Below, piece after piece: positions 1-5,761 of a stretch of DNA of 11,561 nucleotides (position 1 is its first letter; the number at the start of each line of letters is the position of its first letter). Source of the DNA: Willaertia magna (Eukaryota > Heterolobosea > Eutetramitea > Acrasida > Naegleriidae); contig CADWAF010000835.1 of assembly GCA_902984215.1 (NCBI GenBank), forward strand, positions 1 to 11,561, written 5' to 3'. The notes below the pieces were generated by a model, which ran no database searches, had not been told where the DNA came from, and saw only the letters and a program-made list of their open reading frames with translations. Position numbers and translations under genes: made by a program.

Positions 1-1318
1 TTTTTGACCATAAAAATTTTTATAAGAGTATTAATTATTTTAAATTAATGTTTTAATTTATTTTTTAATTTATCTTTATCAATAAATACTAAATTTTTTA
101 AATTTTAAAATCTTTCTTCATTTTCATTGTAATTACAAATATTTTTTAATATATAAATAAAATAAATATAATTTATTATTGTAGATATTTTATTTTTAAA
201 TTTAATAATTACAATTTTTTCTTTGTTTAAAGCATAATAATAATTATTTTTAATAAATTTATCATTATCTTATTCATTTTTTTAATTACTAAGTTTTATT
301 TTTTTAAAATTATTTATATTTGATTCTTTTTGTGTTTTATTTTTTGTATTTTTTGTTTGAAGATATTTTTAGAATTATTATTTAATATATTAATTAAATA
401 ATCAATATAGCTATTAATATTTAAATTTGTTTGATCTATAATTTTTTGTAATTTTTTATTATATTTAATAGAAATTTGTTTATTTAAAAAATTAAAATTA
501 TTTAATAATCATAATTTGTAATAATTTGTAATTTTTATTTTATATTTTTTAATTTTATTCATAATATTAAACATTACTATAATAATCTTTAATTTTTTTA
601 AAAAATATCTAATCATAAATTTTTTATAAAATTTTTTTGATAAGCTTTTTAATGAGTTTTTATTATTATTATTATTAACTTTTATAATATTTTTATCAAT
701 ATTTAATTGACTACTTTGTAAATTATTAATTAAATTATTAATTTAATTATTATAATTACAATTATTATTAATATTTAAATAATTAATTTTTTTTCTTATA
801 AATTTAATAAAAATTGTTATATTTAGTGTATTTATTTTTTATATTTATAATTATTAATTAAAAAAATAATAAAATTTAAAATATAATCATTAATTTTAAT
901 ATTTTTTAATTTTAAAATATTTAAAAAAAATTAAATTTATTTAAATCTTTTTATAAATTTAAAATAATATCATTTCTATTTTAGTAAAAATATTATTATT
1001 AATATTTTTATTTGTTTTTTTTATAGTTTTTAAAAATGTAATTTTATATTTTTTATTAAATTTTTTATATTTTAATTTCATAAATTTATTAATTAACTTA
1101 GTTTTATAATTAAAATTTATTAATTTTTTTATAGTTTAATAATTTATTTTTAATAATAATTCTTTTACTATTATCTTAATCATAATTATAATTATATAAT
1201 TTTATTTTAAATATATTATTGATTTTGTTTTAATTTTTTTATTATAATTATTTAGCCAATTTAAAAATATTTTAATTTAATTTAAATAATCTATAAAATT
1301 ACTATTATTATTTTTAAT
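1..1318 (-). pseudogene. AT-eroded remnant of a protein-coding sequence, continuing past the left edge
   Basis: No intact gene is present, but one minus-strand frame is strikingly stop-poor for DNA this AT-rich. It runs 58 codons open from 1135 to 962, about 31 codons from roughly 838 to 746, and 142 codons from 742 to 317 broken only by one TGA at 511-509. The other two frames carry frequent TAA where I read them. After a frame change, a second run of 54 codons lies at 269-108 and one of 19 codons at 104-48. Codons containing G or C fall in protein-like places, giving for example DNDKFIKNN, YYALNKEKIV and NLVFIDKDKLKN. Stops cluster around 960-840. Near the left edge a third frame reads YSYKNFYGQK and leaves the window. 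I cannot name the ancestral gene. It could be a decayed nuclear paralogue or an old organellar insertion, since TGA would be Trp in code 4. This is inference from hand translation. Confidence 0.4.
660..677. repeat. (TTA)6 microsatellite
   Basis: Six perfect TTA units lie in the AT-rich left region. On the minus strand they read as a short asparagine run inside the longest open frame of the coding remnant, as is common for AT-rich protist genes. Confidence 0.8.
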
Positions 1319-1440
1319 CTTTTTTAAAATATATATTTTATAATAAATATAATTTAAAACTAAACTAATAATTAATATATATTTATTAATATATTTTTTA
1401 TGATTATATATAAAATTTAAAAAAATATTAATAATTATAT

Positions 1441-1520
1441 TTTTAAAGTAAAATAATTATAAAATATTAAAAATTCAAATATATTATATTTGAATTTATT
1501 TATTTACTTTATAAAATTAT
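1441..1520. repeat. Nested inverted repeat (hairpin/cruciform)
   Basis: Arms 1471-1482 and 1486-1497 are perfect 12-bp reverse complements around a 3-nt loop, and the pairing includes C/G positions. Outside them, 1444-1452 (taaagtaaa) pairs perfectly with 1503-1511 (tttacttta), and a looser match extends further out. Two weaker inverted pairs follow: 1555-1562 with 1611-1618, and 1656-1663 with 1741-1748. AT-rich DNA makes short palindromes common, but the nested pair is better than I would expect by chance. It may be a remnant of a small mobile element or a structural site; no transposase is visible. Confidence 0.5.
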
Positions 1521-1848
1521 TTTTTAAAATTAATTTTTTAAAATTTTTAATATTAATCTATAAATTATTATAATATATAAATTTAAATATTTTTTCTAGA
1601 AATTATAAAATATAGATTTATAATATTTAAAAAATATATAAAGTTAATTGTATAAATTGAATAATATTTAAATTTTTAAAAATTTATATTGGTAATTATT
1701 TTTTTTGAATTAAAAAAATATATATTTTTTTAAAAAAGTTTATTCAATAAAAAAATAAATATATTTTTATATTTTTATCTTAAAATTAAGATTAATATTT
1801 TATTTTATATTTTATTAATATAAAATTTATAAAAAAAAATTATATATT

Positions 1849-2045
1849 TACTTTAATATAATTTTTTTAAAAATTATATTATTATTAATAAGTAATTTTA
1901 ATATATTATTTTTAATTAATAAAATAAGTTGATATAATTTTATATTTTTATAATATTTTAATTTTTTAAAATAATTTAACATATAAATAATTTTATTTTT
2001 ATTTTTTTCTAATTTATTAATAAAATATGAATGTTTTTTAATTAT
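1849..2045 (-). pseudogene. Second AT-eroded coding fragment
   Basis: About 65 consecutive minus-strand codons (2045-1851) are open, ending in a TAA at 1850-1848, in DNA where TAA should appear roughly every ten codons. The product reads as lysine, asparagine, isoleucine and leucine rich peptide with phrases such as KKHSYFINKLEKNKNK and KLYQLILLIKNNILK. Shorter coding-like pieces follow in changing frames down to about 1680. It may be the 5' part of the remnant at 1-1318, separated by the hairpin cluster, or an unrelated fragment. No family is recognisable. Confidence 0.3.
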
Positions 2046-2205
2046 TTAATTTTAATATATTTATTATAAAAAAATAAAATTAATATAAATAATTTTAAAT
2101 TTATTAATACTAAATAAATTATTTTACAATTATAATTATTAAAAAATATTTAATAATAAAAAATTATATATATTATTTGCTATTTTTAATATAATAATTA
2201 ATTTA

Positions 2206-2327
2206 TTACGCTAAGCTTAAACTCAAGCAAAGCAAATGTCAGTTTCCGTTAACGAGCGGGTACTCCAGAAATAGCCTTAATTCTTTATTTCAACTGTAGT
2301 ACAGTTTACCACAAAAAATTTGAGAAA
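2206..2327 (+). promoter_or_regulatory. Leader/promoter region of the 181-aa gene with a 15-nt palindrome
   Basis: This is the only non-coding stretch of normal base composition upstream of the first gene, so it is the likely promoter and 5' leader. Positions 2292-2306 form a perfect palindrome: aactgta, a central g, then tacagtt. It ends 21 nt before the start codon at 2328. It could bind a dimeric protein or fold in the mRNA. Beyond that I recognise no promoter element. Confidence 0.35.
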
Positions 2328-2873
2328 ATGCCCTCATCCTCAAACGATAGTAGAGTAGAAATTTTAAATTCAAGTAATAATTTGGAGGAAGGAAATAATG
2401 AACCAGTAGAACAATGGGCCAAACCATATGACCCTAAAAAGTTATATAAAAGTAGTTCTGTTGGTATGATGGCATCAAGTAATAGTATGGATGAAAAAAG
2501 GGTTCCTCCTTTTAAGAGATCGAATACAGCCTTAAATAATACAATAACTTCTTCTTCAGGTGTAAATCTATCGGAAGATAAGGATCAACAACATAATTTT
2601 AGAGTTAAAGAGAAGGATTTATCTATTGAACAAGCTAGAGAAAGACGAGGTTTTTTGGAATCCTTTAAAAGAGTAGTAAGTGGTAAAAAAGTAAAGGCAT
2701 CAAGCTTCTTTTTAAAACGAAAAGAAATGGATCCGGAATTAATGTCAGCTAGTGAACTCCGAGTAAAAATACATGAATTAAGGTCTAAAAAACATCTTAA
2801 AAAAGATGAAAAGGAAGAGCTTGAGATGTATTGTGAAGCCCTTAAGGAAAAATTGGAATCTACTCAGAATTAA
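2328..2873 (+). CDS. Hypothetical protein, 181 aa, disordered N-terminus and basic C-terminal helix
   Basis: I do not recognise this family. The ATG at 2328 follows an A-rich leader (gagaaaATG) with a TGA just upstream in frame, so the start is firm; it ends in TAA. Residues 1-100 are rich in Ser, Asn and Asp and probably disordered. Residues 102-132 are strongly basic (ARERRGFLESFKRVV, then KKVKASSFFLKRK), which could bind nucleic acid or act as a nuclear localisation signal. Residues 140-178 are charged and heptad-like, probably a helical hairpin or coiled coil (ELRVKIHELRSKK, EKEELEMYCEALKEKL). There is no signal peptide or membrane segment. Base composition is clearly less AT-rich than in the F-box and RNB genes downstream. 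The last 14 nt overlap the convergent RapZ-like gene. Confidence 0.75.
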   Translation: MPSSSNDSRVEILNSSNNLEEGNNEPVEQWAKPYDPKKLYKSSSVGMMASSNSMDEKRVPPFKRSNTALNNTITSSSGVNLSEDKDQQHNFRVKEKDLSIEQARERRGFLESFKRVVSGKKVKASSFFLKRKEMDPELMSASELRVKIHELRSKKHLKKDEKEELEMYCEALKEKLESTQN

Positions 2874-3390
2874 AATAGTTAATACCTCCCCCCTTGTGTT
2901 TTCTTCCTTTCTTTGAAGCCTCATTTACATTAGATCCCTTTTTGCTAATATCTCTGTGAATAACTTGTACATTAGGATTAATAAATGCTTTTAATTGATT
3001 ATGTTTTTTAATTTCTCTGGCTAATTCTTCTGCAAATGCTACAGATCTATGTTTTCCTTTGTGACAGAAAACTAAAATATTAATTTCTTTGGTTTCGACA
3101 TCTGACTTAAATATCTTTATAATTTCTTTTCCAATTTGTGTAAAACATTCTTTGAAAAAGGTTTGAACGCTTTCATTAGAGAAAAAATCCGATCTCAGTT
3201 CTTTGTGCAACCCAGTCATTGTTTTTCGTTTTTGGGTTGTCAATGGATTCGGAAATTCTCGTAAATCATAAATAAAATTATAGGTTGAGTTTTCTGGTCT
3301 ACCGTATTCTTTTCCAAAAGTCAGTATATTTACATTTACCAAGTTAATAGGAATCTCTTCTTGGCTTTGTAGTTTTTTTAACTGATTTAA
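2860..3390 (-). CDS. RapZ C-terminal-domain-like protein, 5' end unresolved
   Basis: The readable protein matches the C-terminal domain of bacterial RapZ (RNase adapter protein, UPF0042). In order it shows the strand ILTFGKEYGRP, the segment YDLREFPNP, a TGLHKELR segment, the loop FCHKGKHRSVAFAEELA (equivalent to the bacterial G-C-T-G-G-K-H-R-S loop) and the final VIHRDISKK. The N-terminal Walker-A ATPase half of RapZ is absent. In bacteria this domain binds glucosamine-6-phosphate and contacts RNA and RNase E; the eukaryotic role is not known to me. The tail (SKKGSNVNEASKKGRKHKGG) is basic. The stop is TAG at 2862-2860. No acceptable ATG exists: the only in-frame upstream ATG (3510) is inside the tRNA gene, and the next (MTGLHKEL) would delete the first strands. 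I therefore infer a 5' exon joined near the CAG ending at 3391; that boundary is a guess. Confidence 0.75.
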   Translation of the reverse strand, partial: LNQLKKLQSQEEIPINLVNVNILTFGKEYGRPENSTYNFIYDLREFPNPLTTQKRKTMTGLHKELRSDFFSNESVQTFFKECFTQIGKEIIKIFKSDVETKEINILVFCHKGKHRSVAFAEELAREIKKHNQLKAFINPNVQVIHRDISKKGSNVNEASKKGRKHKGGGINYFNSE

Positions 3391-3440
3391 CTGACCTCCA
3401 CCCAAACAAAACAGATTCAGCCACAAAACAAAACCCAAAC

Positions 3441-3446
3441 AAAAAA
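3441..3446 (-). terminator. RNA polymerase III T-run terminator of tRNA-iMet
   Basis: The minus strand has six T residues 7 nt beyond the tRNA 3' end (positions 3446-3441), the usual Pol III stop signal. Confidence 0.75.
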
Positions 3447-3452
3447 CAGATT

Positions 3453-3524
3453 TAGCAAAGCTTGGTTTCGATCCAAGGACCTGTGGGTTATGAGCCCACC
3501 GCGCTCCCACTGCGCCACTTTGCT
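3453..3524 (-). tRNA. Initiator tRNA-Met (CAT)
   Basis: On the minus strand a 72-nt cloverleaf folds without mismatch: acceptor AGCAAAG with CTTTGCT, D arm GCGC/GCGC, anticodon arm GTGGG-CTCATAA-CCCAC with anticodon CAT, variable loop AGGTC, and T arm CTTGG-ATCGAAA-CCAAG, then discriminator A. It is the initiator and not the elongator form because it has an A1:T72 pair, three G:C pairs at the base of the anticodon stem, and the T-loop ATCGAAA (A54 and A60), all hallmarks of eukaryotic tRNA-iMet. The A box (TGGCGCAGTGGG) and B box (GGATCGAAACC) are intact. CCA is not encoded and there is no intron. It lies between the divergent RapZ-like and F-box genes. Confidence 0.96.
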
Positions 3525-3677
3525 TTGAGTTGGCTAGTCATATATTTTCCCACTAGTTCTATGTTGTAAACTGTTTTCCTTGCTTGGGGGTACTAGAGAG
3601 TGGGGGGTCAGAGGTTTGTGGGATTGTCAAGTTGTGTATTGGGTGTGGAATCTACTCAATTTGCTGGTTTAAAAAAA
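3525..3677 (+). promoter_or_regulatory. Spacer between tRNA-iMet and the F-box gene
   Basis: This short gap holds the 5' flank of the tRNA gene (minus) and the promoter and leader of the F-box gene (plus). It is unusually G-rich on the plus strand for this genome (ggggg at 3586-3590, gggggg at 3602-3607) and then becomes A-rich directly before the ATG. The frame of the F-box gene is open back to a GTG at 3600, but that is not taken as a start. No TATA-like element stands out against the background. Confidence 0.4.
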
Positions 3678-5693
3678 ATGGCTTCTTATGAATTTTCACA
3701 ACCCCTCAAAAAGGTAAAACTAGACACTTCGGAAGAACATGAGGAGAAAGAAAAATCAAAATTTTCAAAATTAAACCAACTCCAATTATTTTACATTTTA
3801 TCTTTTTTACCAAATGAATCTTTAGTTAATTTTTTATGTTTAAATAAAACTATTTTTAATGAAATAATTTTACAAGTAAATCCTTCTATTTTACCAATTT
3901 ACAAAAATATTTCAATAATGTTATCAGTTATTTTTAATCATAAATTAAAGTTATTAGTAGACAAAGAACTTTTTAATGATTTAAATCTTGAATTAAACAA
4001 TGAAAATTTTTTCACAATTTTATTTAATCATTTAAATAAAGATAATTTTTACAAAACTATTACAAACAATGTTGAGTTTAATTGTAATGATGGAAAAACC
4101 AGTTTTTCAAAAGATACAATGATTTATTATGAAAAGTGTGATGATTTTTTACAAAATGAATATAATTGTAAAAAAAATTTAAATTATTTTTCTATACAAA
4201 ATGAAAATAATTTAAAATTATCTTTTTTAAAAAATACATTACATCGCTTAAGATATTGTTTTGAATATTTAACATGTCACGTTCAAGCATTACAAAGTTA
4301 TTTATATAAAAGGAGTCAAATTCAATGGTTTTTTTGGTTAAACGACATTAAATTACCAAAAAAAAAGTATTACAAATTATTAAAATTTTTTATACAATTT
4401 GATTTGCGCATAAAATTATTTGAAAAAGTTACTTTTGTTACAGTTAAAAAATGTAAAATAGATGATTATTGTATTTGTACTGCAAAATATAAAATTAAAA
4501 ATCTAGAATTTAAATATAAAGCAATTAGAACTGAAAAAAGCTCTGATGGTTTTAATTGGACATTACAAGTAAAATTTTTTAATAATGAAAATAATATTGT
4601 TAATTTAGTGGAAAATAATAAAAAAATTATAGTAAATTTAACATATTTAAATAAAATTAAAGATCACTTAGAATTAAATGATAATAAATTTATTACCGAT
4701 GAAATGTTGACGGAAGCAATTTTATTAGCATGTCCACAATGGAATATTTTAAATTCCATTAAAAAAGGTTATAATATTACAAAGATTTCTTTTGATAATC
4801 AAGAAGTTTTTTTACCTATTTGTGACTCTATATATATAGAAGAAGAAATGTCACCAATCATTCAAACAATGCAACATAATAGTTTTACAATTTTAAGTTT
4901 ACCTGATGAGATTTTAAACTGTATTTGTGATTATTTATTTTTTATAAAAGATGGTTTATCTTTTTGTTTAGTATCTAAAGATATTTATTATGCTATTTAC
5001 AATACTAATAAGTTATTTTTATCAAATAGAATTATAAATAGTTTTATTCCTTCAATAATGACAGAAATTTACAACCAAATTAATAAACAGAAATTAAAAG
5101 ATGAATTTACTTATAAAAATACCTTTTATCATGATCTTTCATTTAACTATTATGATACAGATTATCCATTGGATACTCATTATTTTCCATTATTTACAAC
5201 ATGTATTACAAGAATAGAATATTTTATTGGCTATATAGATAGTATACAACGTTATATTTATGTTAAACAGAATGAATGGAATAGTTTTCTTACAAAAGTA
5301 AATGATAAACATGTAGTCAAACAATTACAAGATAAAGTCTTTTCAAAAGTAATTTGTAAATATTCACAAATTAATGCATTGGATGATAAATGGATTTTTA
5401 AAACACTTTATAATATTAAAGATAAAATTCAATTTGAACAAATTATTACCTTTTTTGAAAACGACAATGAAGTAATAATGAATTCGCACATGGAAGTTTT
5501 GGGCGATGACAAATTACCTAGCTATTCAGTGTGTTTTCCTAGCGATTTACCTGTTGAGGAATTACAGGAATTGAGACAATGGTTAGAATTAGATGAACAA
5601 GTGTCTATTGATTGTTTATCACAATGTTTAAAATATTGTTCACCACTCAAATATGAGTTTATAGATTTTTGTGAAAAAAACATGGATGATTGA
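3678..5693 (+). CDS. Two-module F-box-like protein, 671 aa
   Basis: Start chosen at ATG 3678 (eight A's run into ATGG); the frame is open further upstream without an ATG. The stop is TGA. Two F-box-like helical motifs are visible: residues about 33-75 (QLFYILSFLPNESLVNFLCL then NKTIFNEI) and about 402-450 (FTILSLPDEILNCICDYL then LSFCLVSKDIYYAI). Each is followed by a similar helical region: YCFEYLTCHVQALQSYLYKR (193-212) against IEYFIGYIDSIQRYIYVKQ (513-531). Near each module end, KIKDHLELNDNKFITDEML resembles ELRQWLELDEQVSIDCL. The protein therefore looks like an internal duplication of one F-box plus a module of roughly 270-350 aa. F-box proteins normally link substrates to SCF ubiquitin ligases through Skp1; that role is inferred. 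Residues 10-30 are charged and probably disordered. No membrane segment is evident. Confidence is high for the gene, moderate for the F-box call. Confidence 0.8.
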   Translation: MASYEFSQPLKKVKLDTSEEHEEKEKSKFSKLNQLQLFYILSFLPNESLVNFLCLNKTIFNEIILQVNPSILPIYKNISIMLSVIFNHKLKLLVDKELFNDLNLELNNENFFTILFNHLNKDNFYKTITNNVEFNCNDGKTSFSKDTMIYYEKCDDFLQNEYNCKKNLNYFSIQNENNLKLSFLKNTLHRLRYCFEYLTCHVQALQSYLYKRSQIQWFFWLNDIKLPKKKYYKLLKFFIQFDLRIKLFEKVTFVTVKKCKIDDYCICTAKYKIKNLEFKYKAIRTEKSSDGFNWTLQVKFFNNENNIVNLVENNKKIIVNLTYLNKIKDHLELNDNKFITDEMLTEAILLACPQWNILNSIKKGYNITKISFDNQEVFLPICDSIYIEEEMSPIIQTMQHNSFTILSLPDEILNCICDYLFFIKDGLSFCLVSKDIYYAIYNTNKLFLSNRIINSFIPSIMTEIYNQINKQKLKDEFTYKNTFYHDLSFNYYDTDYPLDTHYFPLFTTCITRIEYFIGYIDSIQRYIYVKQNEWNSFLTKVNDKHVVKQLQDKVFSKVICKYSQINALDDKWIFKTLYNIKDKIQFEQIITFFENDNEVIMNSHMEVLGDDKLPSYSVCFPSDLPVEELQELRQWLELDEQVSIDCLSQCLKYCSPLKYEFIDFCEKNMDD

Positions 5694-5719
5694 GTTTACT
5701 TTAAATTGTAAAGCAAACT
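5693..5719 (+). other. Stem-loop at the F-box gene stop codon
   Basis: Arms 5693-5703 (agtttacttta) and 5709-5719 (taaagcaaact) pair over 11 positions with a single A.C mismatch and a 5-nt loop, starting on the last base of the TGA stop. The gap to the next ATG is only 68 nt, so it may mark the mRNA 3' end region. No function is proven. Confidence 0.45.
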
Positions 5720-5761
5720 TTAAAAACAAAAAACGGTCAAAAAAAAGCGCCAAAAAAATAA

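Larger units (their letters stand above)
1..2205. other. Extremely AT-rich block without an intact gene
   Basis: By eye most lines have only a handful of G or C in 60 bases. There is no ATG-started reading frame of useful length on either strand, no tRNA and no CRISPR-like array. Apart from the decayed minus-strand frames, the TTA repeat and the inverted repeats listed separately, I see nothing in it. Composition shifts sharply to ordinary levels at about 2205-2215, around the palindrome taagctta. Confidence 0.85.

Noticed and set aside
317..742. Left-block remnant as a decayed F-box paralogue (NSLKSLSKKFYKKF resembles an F-box end)
   Set aside because: The similarity is too short and low-complexity to support a family call.
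3391..3510. ATG at 3510 as the start of the RapZ-like protein
   Set aside because: It lies inside a perfect tRNA-iMet gene, so the first residues would be translated tRNA and terminator sequence.
2855..3658. Direct repeat tggaatctactca near 2855 and 3646
   Set aside because: A 13-nt match in an 11.5-kb biased sequence is about what chance allows, and the flanks do not match.
3600..3677. GTG start giving a 697-aa F-box protein
   Set aside because: Eukaryotic nuclear genes rarely start at GTG. The 26 extra residues are not conserved-looking, and an ATG in good context follows at 3678.
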